Shown one piece after another: positions 1 through 5,784 of a stretch of 6,912 bases of DNA. The stretch spans positions 1 to 6,912 of the forward strand of contig JBOHHM010000112.1 in NCBI GenBank assembly GCA_050725495.1, given 5' to 3'. Below the pieces are notes generated by a model that searched no databases, was not told the DNA's origin, and was given only the letters and a program-made list of their open reading frames with translations. A program made the translations under genes and the position numbers. The stretch comes from JBOHHM01 sp050725495 (lineage in GTDB: Bacteria; Pseudomonadota; Gammaproteobacteria; Burkholderiales; Burkholderiaceae_C). The stretch's first letter is position 1, and every line of letters begins with the position of its first letter.

Positions 1-1259
1 AACAGGATGGCGCCGAAGGTGGCCGTGCCAATGCCGCCGAGCGCGAAGTCGCCGAACTTCAGCGTGAAGTCGCCCGTGCCGAGCACCAGGGTGATGGCCG
101 CGACGATCAGGTTCTTGTTGGCCGAGAAGTCCACCTTGTTGTCGACCCAGATCTTGGCGCCGGCCACGGCGATCAGGCCGAACACCACGATGCTCACGCC
201 GCCCATCACGGGCAGCGGAATCGCCTGGATCACGGCACCGAATTTCGGGCTGAAGCCCAGCAGAACAGCGATGGCCGCCGCGACGACGAAGATCGCGGTC
301 GAGTAGATCTTGGTCGCCGCCATCACGCCGATGTTTTCGGCATAGGTCGTCACGCCCGTGCCGCCGGCGCTGCCCGACACCATGGTCGCCACGCCGTCGC
401 CAATGAAGGCCCGGCCCATGTAGGGATCGAGGTTGCGCCCGGTCATCGCGGTCACGGCCTTGATGTGGCCCAGGTTCTCGGCGACCAGGATGATGGCCAC
501 CGGCGCGATCAGCAGCATGGCGTTGGCACTGAACACCGGCGCCGTGAAGGACGGCGCGCCGATCCAGGCGGCGTTGGCGATGCCGCTCAGGTCCAGCGGC
601 TTGCCCAGGCCCAGGCCATTGGTCAGCACCGCGTAGATCAGGCTCGCGACGATCAGGCCGACCAGGATCAGCAGGCGCTGCACCATGCCGCGCGTGAGCA
701 CGGCGACCAGGCCCACGCTGACAAAGGTCACGACCTGCATCCACGAGTCAAAGCCGCTGGCCGCCATGTTCTTGATCGGGATACCCGCCAGGTTCAGGCC
801 GATCACGGCCACCACCGCGCCGGTGACGACCGGCGGCATGAAGTGCTCGATCCATCCCGTGCCAGCGGCCTGCACGATGGCGCCAATGATCGCGTAGACC
901 AGGCCGCAGGCGATGATGCCGCCCAGCGCCACGCCGATGTTCGCGTTGGGCCCCTTGCCGGCATAGGCCGTGGCCGCGATCACGACGCCGATGAAGGAAA
1001 AGCTCGAGCCCAGGTAGCTCGGCACCTTGCCGCCGGTGATGACAAAGAAGATCAGCGTGCCGATGCCGCTCATCAGGATCGCGATGTTGGGGTCAAATCC
1101 CATCAGGATAGGCGCGAGCACCGTGGCGCCGAACATCGCGATCACATGCTGCACGCCCATGGCCGCCGTTTGCGGCCAGGGCAGGCGCTCGTCGGGCCCG
1201 ATCACGCCGCCGCGCTGCAGCACCTCGGCGCCTTTTACCGTCCAGTTCCACATGCCCAT
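1..1259 (-). CDS. rutG: NCS2-family uracil/nucleobase:cation symporter, RutG/UraA-like (partial, C-terminus outside window)
   Basis: Inner-membrane symporter that should import uracil or a related nucleobase with a proton. The visible 419 residues are strongly hydrophobic and carry NCS2 hallmarks: QHVIAMFGATVLAPIL near residues 37-52, VPSYLGSSFSFIG near 79-91, VAENLGH at 259-265 and TTYAENIGVM at 304-313. E261, H265 and E308 align with UraA Glu241, His245 and Glu290, which bind uracil and couple protons. From memory, E. coli RutG is the closest named homologue: it shares the MPPVVTGAVV, GRNxDPYMGRAF and FSPKFGA segments. No other rut gene is in view, so general uracil or xanthine uptake is equally possible. 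The ATG at 1259 is preferred over the in-frame ATG at 1253 because AGGAG (1266-1270) lies 6 nt upstream of it. Family length is about 430-440 residues, so only a short tail is missing. The gene is monocistronic as far as seen, with its own upstream gap. Confidence 0.93.
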   Translation of the reverse strand, partial: MGMWNWTVKGAEVLQRGGVIGPDERLPWPQTAAMGVQHVIAMFGATVLAPILMGFDPNIAILMSGIGTLIFFVITGGKVPSYLGSSFSFIGVVIAATAYAGKGPNANIGVALGGIIACGLVYAIIGAIVQAAGTGWIEHFMPPVVTGAVVAVIGLNLAGIPIKNMAASGFDSWMQVVTFVSVGLVAVLTRGMVQRLLILVGLIVASLIYAVLTNGLGLGKPLDLSGIANAAWIGAPSFTAPVFSANAMLLIAPVAIILVAENLGHIKAVTAMTGRNLDPYMGRAFIGDGVATMVSGSAGGTGVTTYAENIGVMAATKIYSTAIFVVAAAIAVLLGFSPKFGAVIQAIPLPVMGGVSIVVFGLIAVAGAKIWVDNKVDFSANKNLIVAAITLVLGTGDFTLKFGDFALGGIGTATFGAIL

Positions 1260-1271
1260 TCCTCGCTCCTG

Positions 1272-1305
1272 GTTCAAAGTGGAGCGATGCTAAGTGCTTT
1301 TGAAC
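1272..1305. repeat. Inverted repeat in the leader of the nucleobase symporter gene
   Basis: GTTCAAA at 1272-1278 is exactly mirrored by TTTGAAC at 1299-1305, with 20 nt between the arms. It lies 13 nt upstream of the symporter start codon, on its 5' side, so it could be an operator or a leader hairpin. Seven-base arms can arise by chance, and no regulator for this gene is in the window. A weak minus-strand -10-like TAGCAT overlaps the loop, but its -35 match is poor. Function is unproven. Confidence 0.3.
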
Positions 1306-1364
1306 ATGCCGCACAAGCGCTGCATCAGCGTGTTGCACCAATGGCATGCCCTGCGCCGGCGGCG

Positions 1365-1949
1365 CTACGTCACAAAGGCCGCGATCTCCTGCAGCACCCG
1401 GTCGTCCTGGAGCAGGCGCCGGTGGCCCAGGCCCTCGGTGGCGAACAGCCGGGCTCCGGCAATCGCGTCGCGATAGGCCTGGCCATCGGCAAAGTGGTTG
1501 ATGCGGTCCTCGCGGTCGTGCACCACCAGGGTGGCGGCGCGGATGCGCGGACCCACGGCGTCGGGTTCGAACTGCGGCATCAGAATGCCTTCGCGCACCT
1601 CGATGCGCCGCTGCATCGCAGCGCGCGTGGTTTCGCTCAGGCCGAACACATGGGTGAACAGCCGCGTGTATTCGCGCGGCGAGGCCGGCGGCGCCAGCAG
1701 CACCAGCCGTTGGGTGGGCAGGCCGCGGCTGGCCGCGTAAGCGCCGGCATTGGCCGCCAGCGAATGCGCGACCACGGCACGCAGCGTGTGGCCCTCCTGC
1801 AGCAGGCGCGCGGTGACGTACTCGATCACGCGCGCGAACTGCGGCAGGTTGCTGACCGAGCCGGCGCTGCGGCCATGGGCCGGCATCTCGACGATGACCG
1901 GGCTGGTCTGGTAATAGGCCAAGGTGGCTTCGACGGCGGTGCGCGTCAT
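1365..1949 (-). pseudogene. Alpha/beta-fold hydrolase lacking its N-terminal part (probable remnant)
   Basis: The 194-residue product looks like the C-terminal two thirds of a soluble alpha/beta hydrolase. It enters the fold at strand beta-4 (VIVEMPAHGRSAG, residues 18-30). It then has a nucleophile-elbow segment, VVAHSLAANA (59-68, Ser63), and VVHDREDRI (142-150, acid probably Asp148). TEGLGH (171-176) supplies His176. A Ser-Asp-His triad is therefore still readable. Two defects stand out. The first 70-100 residues of the fold, including the usual oxyanion-hole HG segment, are absent: upstream sequence is a different small gene and then tetR. The elbow also reads AHSLA where Gly is usual after Ser-x. 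The ATG at 1949 follows the small gene's stop by 10 nt and has no good ribosome-binding site; an in-frame ATG at 1982 overlaps that gene. No frameshift or stop is visible within the remaining frame. It could be a recent decay product or a short-form hydrolase translated by coupling. Confidence 0.6.
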
Positions 1950-1959
1950 GGCAGGCTGC

Positions 1960-2073
1960 TTAGTAATCAATCCAGTCGTCATTGCTGCGCGGCAGGCTAC
2001 GCAGCGAGTTCAGCGCGGCCCGGACGGCGCGCCAGCCTCCGTAGAGGACCCACAAGCTTAGAACGACCAACAT
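1960..2073 (-). CDS. Small 37-residue single-span membrane-type protein, unknown function
   Basis: This ORF is too short for common length cut-offs. It begins at ATG 2073 with AAGGA (2081-2085) 7 nt upstream and ends at TAA (1960-1962). The N-terminus MLVVLSLWVLYGGW is a short hydrophobic segment able to insert in a membrane. It is followed by an arginine-rich amphipathic stretch (about residues 15-30: R15, R18, R25, R29), then an acidic aromatic end, SNDDWIDY. It is the first gene after a good promoter and an 18-bp palindromic operator, which argues for real expression. It sits between a TetR-type repressor and the hydrolase remnant, probably cotranscribed with the latter. Its general shape recalls small uncharacterised Comamonadaceae proteins, but I cannot name a family. 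Homology across genomes with conserved SNDDW would settle whether it is real. Confidence 0.66.
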   Translation of the reverse strand: MLVVLSLWVLYGGWRAVRAALNSLRSLPRSNDDWIDY

Positions 2074-2087
2074 GGCATCTTCCTTTC

Positions 2088-2105
2088 TTCGCACAATTGT
2101 GCGAA
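2088..2105. promoter_or_regulatory. Perfect 18-bp palindromic operator, probable TetR-family repressor site
   Basis: TTCGCACAATTGTGCGAA is identical to its own reverse complement. It directly abuts the -10 box of the minus-strand promoter at 2106-2135 and covers the predicted transcription start of the small-protein gene, the usual place for a repressor to block initiation. It shares the pattern TTNGCAC-N4-GTGCNAA with the site at 2770-2787 in the tetR promoter, so the adjacent TetR protein is the best candidate ligand. Its ACAATTGT core also resembles sites of MarR/OhrR-type regulators, but no such gene is in the window. Confidence 0.75.
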
Positions 2106-2135
2106 ATTAGAGCAAGCACAAACAAACAGGATCAA
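2106..2135 (-). promoter_or_regulatory. Sigma-70-type promoter for the small protein and hydrolase remnant
   Basis: On the minus strand, a -35 element TTGATC (2130-2135) is separated by 18 nt from a -10 element TCTAAT (2106-2111), which has five of six consensus bases. Transcription would start near 2099, inside the palindrome at 2088-2105, giving a leader of about 26 nt to the ATG at 2073. The region is visibly A/T-richer than the flanking genes. It lies just after the tetR stop codon, so the small unit can be expressed separately from tetR. Confidence 0.6.
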
Positions 2136-2156
2136 CATGGCTCTTCACTCAGGGAT

Positions 2157-2759
2157 TCAGGTCTGGTAGCTTTGGATCAGGCGGTTCCAGGTCGCCTGGG
2201 CGCGCTCGGCGGCGCGGTGGTCGCGCAGGAAGCGCGCGTCGTGCAGCAGGCCCAGGGCCAGCGCATTGATCTCGCTGACCAGCTGCTCGGGGTCGGTGTC
2301 GGGCTTGAGGTGGCCGGCGTCGACCGCCTGCATCACGGTGCGGCGCAAGGCCGCGCGCCAGCGCGTGATTTCGCCGTGCAACAGGTCGCGCAACTCGCCT
2401 TCGCGGTCGTCCAGTTCGAAGGCGCCTGCGCTGTAGATGCAGCCGGTATGCACCCCCACATCGCGCATGCGTACGATCCAGCGCCGCACGATCTCGTTGA
2501 GGCGCGGCAGGCCCTTGGGGTATTGCATCGCGGGCACGAACACGTCGGCCAGGAAGCGCCGGCCGAATTCCTCGATCACGGCCTTTTGCAGCGTCTCGCG
2601 CGAGCCTATGCGCGAAAACACGCCGCTCTTGGACAGGCCGATGCGGTCGGCCACCGCCTGCAGCGTGATGGCCTCCAGCCCTTCGGCGGCCGCGAGATCG
2701 AGCGCCGCGCCGACGATGGCGGCGCGAGTCAGCTCGCTTTTCTGGGTCTTGGCGTCCAT
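2157..2759 (-). CDS. TetR/AcrR-family transcriptional repressor
   Basis: DNA-binding regulator of 200 residues, typical for the family. The N-terminal helix-turn-helix is clear. TRAAIVGAALDLAAAEGLEA (11-30) leads into ITLQAVADRIGLSKSGVFSR (31-50), where AVADRIGLSKSGVF contains the turn and recognition helix. IGSRETLQKAVIEEF starts helix 4. The C-terminal part is helical, as expected for a ligand-binding and dimerisation domain; its ligand cannot be read from sequence. Upstream in-frame ATGs at 2780 and 2768 exist, but they fall inside the operator or -10 region. ATG 2759 is therefore chosen, and the predicted transcription start lies at or next to it. The palindrome between -35 and -10 implies autorepression, and a matching palindrome downstream implies control of the small protein/hydrolase unit. 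The gene is in the same orientation as, and 61 nt after, the fumarylacetoacetase gene, but has its own promoter. Confidence 0.9.
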   Translation of the reverse strand: MDAKTQKSELTRAAIVGAALDLAAAEGLEAITLQAVADRIGLSKSGVFSRIGSRETLQKAVIEEFGRRFLADVFVPAMQYPKGLPRLNEIVRRWIVRMRDVGVHTGCIYSAGAFELDDREGELRDLLHGEITRWRAALRRTVMQAVDAGHLKPDTDPEQLVSEINALALGLLHDARFLRDHRAAERAQATWNRLIQSYQT

Positions 2760-2766
2760 GGATCGC

Positions 2767-2794
2767 ATATTAGCACGCATGTGCTAAATTGCAA
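2767..2794 (-). promoter_or_regulatory. Promoter of the TetR-family gene
   Basis: A minus-strand -35-like TTGCAA (2789-2794) and a -10-like TAATAT (2767-2772) are separated by 16 nt. The operator at 2770-2787 fills the spacer. The -10 box ends 7 nt before ATG 2759, so transcription would start at or within a base or two of the start codon. No Shine-Dalgarno sequence precedes that ATG. A leaderless message is therefore likely if this promoter call is right. Element matches are moderate (about four of six each). Confidence 0.5.
2770..2787. promoter_or_regulatory. Palindromic operator in the tetR promoter (autoregulation)
   Basis: TTAGCAC (2770-2776) and GTGCTAA (2781-2787) are perfect 7-bp inverted arms around a 4-nt spacer, GCAT. 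The site lies between the -35 and -10 elements of the TetR-family gene, classic for an autorepressor. Its arms match the other palindrome at 2088-2105 in all but the third base of each arm, and the spacer length is identical. The upstream in-frame ATG 2780 of the repressor lies inside the site, which is one reason to reject that start. Confidence 0.75.
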
Positions 2795-2820
2795 ATCCTG
2801 CCCATGGCCCCGTGGGGGGT

Positions 2821-4143
2821 TCAGCGATTCAGCGCGGGCAGGATCTCGCCGCGGCTTTCGCCGAAGCCGATGCGCGCGTGACCGGGCTTCTCGCACCAGC
2901 CTGTGAGGATCACTGCGTCGCCGTCCTGCAGGAAAGCGCGTTGCTCGCCGTTATCCAGCGTCAGCGGCTCGCGGCCGGCCTGGGTCAGCTCAATGATCGC
3001 GCCCGCCTCGGACGGCAGCGGCCCGGAAATCGTGCCGCTGCCCAGCAGGTCGCCGCTCTGCAGGTTGCAGCCGCCCATGGTATGGTGCGCGACCATCTGC
3101 GCCACGGTCCAGTACTGGTGCCGGAAGCTGGTGTGAGACAGCAGCGCGGGGCCGGCGTCCGTCGCGCGGCGTTGTTCGGTCTCCAGCCAGACTTCGAGCT
3201 GGATGTCGAGCGCGCCCGCGGCACGGTTGGCGGCTGACTCGAGGTAGGGCAGCGGCTGCGGTTCGTCCGCTGCGCGTTGCCAGGCCTGCCGGTACGGCGC
3301 GAGCGCTTCCAGCGTCACGATCCAGGGCGAGATCGTGGTCGCAAAATTCTTGCCGAGAAAAGGCCCGAGTGGCGCCATTTCCCAGAACTGGATATCGCGC
3401 GCCGACCAGTCGTTGAGCAGGCAGATGCCGAACACATGCTGCTCGGCCGCTTCCAGCGCGATCGGTTCGCCCGCGGCATTGCCCTGGCCGATGAAGATGC
3501 CGACCTCCAGTTCATAGTCGAGCCGCGCGCAGGGCCCATAGAGCGGCGCCGGCGCGCCCGGCGCCATGGCCTGGCCCATGGGGCGGCGGAACTGCTGCCC
3601 GCTCACGCCGATGCTCGAGACGCGGCCGTGGTAGGCGATCGGGATCCACTGGAAGTTGGCGGTGATCGGGTCCTCGGGCCGGAACCGCTGGCCGATGTTG
3701 CGCGCGTGATGGATCGAGGTATAGAAATCGGTGTAGTCGCCGATGCGCGCGGGCACGGTGTATTCGACCGCACTTTGCGGCACCAGGCAGGCGCGCAGAG
3801 CGTTCGCCTTGGCAACCGGGGCCGTGCTTTCAAGCAGAGCGAACAGGCCATGGCGCAGCGCCTGCCAGGCGCTCGGGCCCATGGCGAAAAAGTCGTTGAG
3901 CGCGCTCTGGGCACAGGCCGCCGCCGCTTGCGCCGCCAAGCCGTCCAGGCAAGCGGCCCGCTGCACCGCCGCCAGGTCGATCACCTGGTCGCCGATCGCC
4001 ACGCCGCCGCGCAATGGCTCACTGCTGCCGGCGCGGCGAAACACCGCAAACGGCAGGTTCTGGATCGGGAAGTCGCAGGCAGGCGCGTTGGCCGAGGCCA
4101 GCCAGCTTCGGGCGCTGGCGTCGTGCGTGTGGTTGAGTTGCAT
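2821..4143 (-). CDS. fahA: Fumarylacetoacetase (fumarylacetoacetate hydrolase)
   Basis: Cytosolic metal-dependent C-C hydrolase, EC 3.7.1.2, splitting 4-fumarylacetoacetate into fumarate and acetoacetate, the last step of tyrosine/homogentisate breakdown. The 440-residue length fits the full two-domain enzyme. An N-terminal SH3-like domain covers roughly residues 20-120 and the catalytic FAH fold follows. Residues aligning with mouse FAH at a constant offset are all present: metal ligands Asp139, Glu211, Glu213 and Asp245, catalytic His146, and Arg249, Gln252 and Lys265 in the active site. Other signatures are GDYTDFYTSIHHARNIG (135-151), YHGRVSSIGVSG (171-182), NDWSARDIQFWE (244-255) and GCNLQSGDLLGSGTISGP (358-375). 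AAGGA (4152-4156) lies 8 nt before the ATG, just after the cyclase stop, so it is read from the same operon. Unusually, hmgA is not adjacent here; the neighbours are a cyclase and an ABC importer. A related acylpyruvate-type substrate is possible, but the motif set favours true fumarylacetoacetase. Confidence 0.95.
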   Translation of the reverse strand: MQLNHTHDASARSWLASANAPACDFPIQNLPFAVFRRAGSSEPLRGGVAIGDQVIDLAAVQRAACLDGLAAQAAAACAQSALNDFFAMGPSAWQALRHGLFALLESTAPVAKANALRACLVPQSAVEYTVPARIGDYTDFYTSIHHARNIGQRFRPEDPITANFQWIPIAYHGRVSSIGVSGQQFRRPMGQAMAPGAPAPLYGPCARLDYELEVGIFIGQGNAAGEPIALEAAEQHVFGICLLNDWSARDIQFWEMAPLGPFLGKNFATTISPWIVTLEALAPYRQAWQRAADEPQPLPYLESAANRAAGALDIQLEVWLETEQRRATDAGPALLSHTSFRHQYWTVAQMVAHHTMGGCNLQSGDLLGSGTISGPLPSEAGAIIELTQAGREPLTLDNGEQRAFLQDGDAVILTGWCEKPGHARIGFGESRGEILPALNR

Positions 4144-4156
4144 GGCGGTCGTCCTT

Positions 4157-4963
4157 TCAGGCCGTGGCCATCAGCGCGTCGTCGAAGATGGCCACGGCGC
4201 GGGTCCAGCCGGCCGAGGCACCGCGGATCTTGTGCGGAAAGCAGCTGATGAAAAACCCGTCGGCCGGCAGCGATTCGAGGTTGTGCAGCTTCTCGAGGTG
4301 ACAGTAGCCGATGTCGCGCCCGGCCTTGTGGCCTTCCCAGATCAGCGAGGCGTCGTGCGTTGCGCCGTACTTCTTCGCGGTGTGCACGAACGGCGCGTCC
4401 CAGCTCCAGGCGTCGGTGCCGGTCAGGCGCACGCCGCGCTCCAGCAGGTACATGGTGGCCTCGTAGCCCATGCCGCAGCCGGCCGACACATAGTCGGGCT
4501 GGCCGTAGCGCGCGCCGGCGCGGGTGTTGACCACCACGATCTCCAGCGGTTTGAGCGTGTGGCCGATGCGCTCTAGCTCGGCCTCCACATCGGCGGCCGT
4601 GACCACGTAGCCATCGGGGAAGTGGCGGAAGTCGAGCTTCACGCCAGGCTGGAAGCACCATTGCAGCGGCACGTCGTGGATCGCGATCGCGGGCTTCTTC
4701 TCGCCCAGCGCCTTGTCCATCGTGCTGTGGAAGTGGTAGGGCGCATCGAGGTGCGTGCCGTTGTGGGTGGAGAGCTGCACCAGCTCCACGGCCCAGCCCT
4801 CGCCATCTGGCAGGTCTTCTCTTTTCAGGCCGGGGAAGAACGGCTCGATCTGCTCGAAGGTGTGCTCGTGGGTGAAGTACTGGATCTTGGGCGCGAACGC
4901 CGGCGGGTCGCTGAGCACGTCGTTCTCCAGAAAAATCGACAGGTCGACAAATTGGCGGGGCAT
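4157..4963 (-). CDS. Cyclase-family metal-dependent hydrolase (PF04199 type)
   Basis: A 268-residue hydrolase of the family that holds kynurenine formamidase (KynB) and isatin hydrolase, enzymes that open cyclic or linear amides or lactones using zinc or manganese. The family motif HxGTHxDxPxH is seen as HNGTHLDAPYH at residues 67-77. His67, His71 and Asp73 are likely metal ligands and His77 a catalytic base. His212 and Glu224, 12 residues apart, fit the second ligand pair of this fold. The C-terminal segment FPHKIRGASAGWTRAVAI (242-259) is well ordered and basic. ATG 4963 is chosen over an in-frame ATG at 5002 because AAGGAG (4970-4975) precedes it by 6 nt; the earlier start would overlap the permease end. 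It lies 23 nt after the permease stop and 13 nt before fahA, so it is co-transcribed. Its substrate is unknown: KynB itself is usually shorter (about 210 residues), so it is not called KynB. Confidence 0.88.
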   Translation of the reverse strand: MPRQFVDLSIFLENDVLSDPPAFAPKIQYFTHEHTFEQIEPFFPGLKREDLPDGEGWAVELVQLSTHNGTHLDAPYHFHSTMDKALGEKKPAIAIHDVPLQWCFQPGVKLDFRHFPDGYVVTAADVEAELERIGHTLKPLEIVVVNTRAGARYGQPDYVSAGCGMGYEATMYLLERGVRLTGTDAWSWDAPFVHTAKKYGATHDASLIWEGHKAGRDIGYCHLEKLHNLESLPADGFFISCFPHKIRGASAGWTRAVAIFDDALMATA

Positions 4964-4969
4964 GGTGTT

Positions 4970-4975
4970 CTCCTT
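4970..4975 (-). promoter_or_regulatory. Ribosome-binding site fixing the cyclase start
   Basis: AAGGAG on the minus strand lies 6 nt upstream of ATG 4963. It decides the start of the cyclase gene over the longer in-frame option at ATG 5002, which lies inside the end of the upstream permease gene and would add 13 residues not expected in the family. Confidence 0.75.
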
Positions 4976-4986
4976 GGAGGTCTTGA

Positions 4987-5784
4987 TCAGGGGGCTTGCC
5001 ACTTCAGCAGCTTCTTTTCCGCGGTGGCCAGCAGGGCGTTGCTCACAAAGCCGATGGCGCCGAGCAGGGCGATGCCGGCGTAGAGTTCACTCGCCTGGAA
5101 CGAGCGGGCCGCCAGCAGGATGGCCTGGCCCAGTCCCGGCTGCGAGGCAATCATCTCGCCCACCACCGAGACGATGAGCGACACCGTCATCGACAGCCGC
5201 ATGCCCGAGAGAACGTCGGGCATGGCATTGGGCAGGCCGATCTTCCAGATGAATTCGCGGCGCGGCAGCTGCAGCGCCTGTGCCACTTCGCGCAGCCTGG
5301 CATGCACCGCGGTGAGGCCGTGCACCGTGGCCAGCAGCACCGGCCACATCGCGCCGAAGGCCACCACGAACAGCACCATGCCGCCGCTAAGGCCGAAGAT
5401 GGAAATCGCCAGCGGCATCACGGCCGAGGCCGGCAGCGGGCGGATGAATTCCAATGTGGGCGCGAGCCAGGCACGCGCCGCAGCCGAGACGCCGACCAGC
5501 GCACCCAGCGCCACGCCCACGGCCGACGCGAGGCCCCAGCCCAGTAGCATGCGCCACACAGTGGCCGCGGTCTGCGCCGCGAGTTCGCCGCGCAGCAGCC
5601 CGGCCTTCAGGCTGGCGAGCGTGGCCTCCGGCGTGGGCAGGAATACCTTGCTGACCCAGGCACCGTGGGTGGCCGCCCACCAGAGCGCGATCAGCGCGAG
5701 GAACAGCGCCAGGGAGCCGGCCAGGCCCGCTGCGGACGCCAGCAAGCCAAGGCCCCGGGAGGATGTTTGTGCCGTGGTCGTCAC
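4987..5784 (-). CDS. ABC importer permease, SsuC/TauC type (second permease)
   Basis: Inner-membrane subunit of 265 residues in the BPD_transp_1 family used by importers of sulfonates, taurine, nitrate and related small anions. An N-terminal span (about 17-38, SLALFLALIALWW) is followed by four or five further hydrophobic segments. The cytoplasmic EAA loop that docks on the ATPase is at residues 166-185: EVAQALQLPRREFIW, then the conserved Gly-Leu-Pro. The distal VVGEMIASQPGLGQAI (207-222) is typical of SsuC-like permeases. The start is GTG 5784, which overlaps the upstream permease stop in a GTGA tetranucleotide and so implies translational coupling. It differs clearly from the partner permease, so a heterodimeric channel is likely. 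Substrate specificity comes from a binding protein not in view. Its position directly before cyclase and fahA suggests it imports the precursor they process. Confidence 0.92.
   Translation of the reverse strand: MTTTAQTSSRGLGLLASAAGLAGSLALFLALIALWWAATHGAWVSKVFLPTPEATLASLKAGLLRGELAAQTAATVWRMLLGWGLASAVGVALGALVGVSAAARAWLAPTLEFIRPLPASAVMPLAISIFGLSGGMVLFVVAFGAMWPVLLATVHGLTAVHARLREVAQALQLPRREFIWKIGLPNAMPDVLSGMRLSMTVSLIVSVVGEMIASQPGLGQAILLAARSFQASELYAGIALLGAIGFVSNALLATAEKKLLKWQAP

Noticed and set aside
1287..1293. Third copy of the TetR half-site near the symporter gene
   Set aside because: On the minus strand TTAGCAT differs from TTAGCAC and no matching GTGCNAA arm follows at 4-nt spacing. It does not qualify as an operator.
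1905..2168. Nine-base repeat GGTCTGGTA at 1905-1913 and 2160-2168 as a deletion scar
   Set aside because: A deletion between direct repeats would leave one copy, not two. A 9-mer match in this context is plausible by chance.
2797..2820. Possible terminator after fahA (C-rich and G-rich runs)
   Set aside because: The only stems are 4 bp with a poor loop and there is no T tract in the transcribed direction, so an intrinsic terminator is not supported.
465..2906. 813-codon open frame on the plus strand
   Set aside because: It runs antisense through the symporter, hydrolase, small gene and tetR, and its product is a low-complexity mix rich in His, Arg, Ala, Gln and Asp. This is the usual GC-rich shadow of minus-strand coding.
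3277..4248. 323-codon plus-strand frame opposite fahA
   Set aside because: Its composition is dominated by Arg, Ala and Gly with no recognisable motif, while fahA on the minus strand has every catalytic residue.
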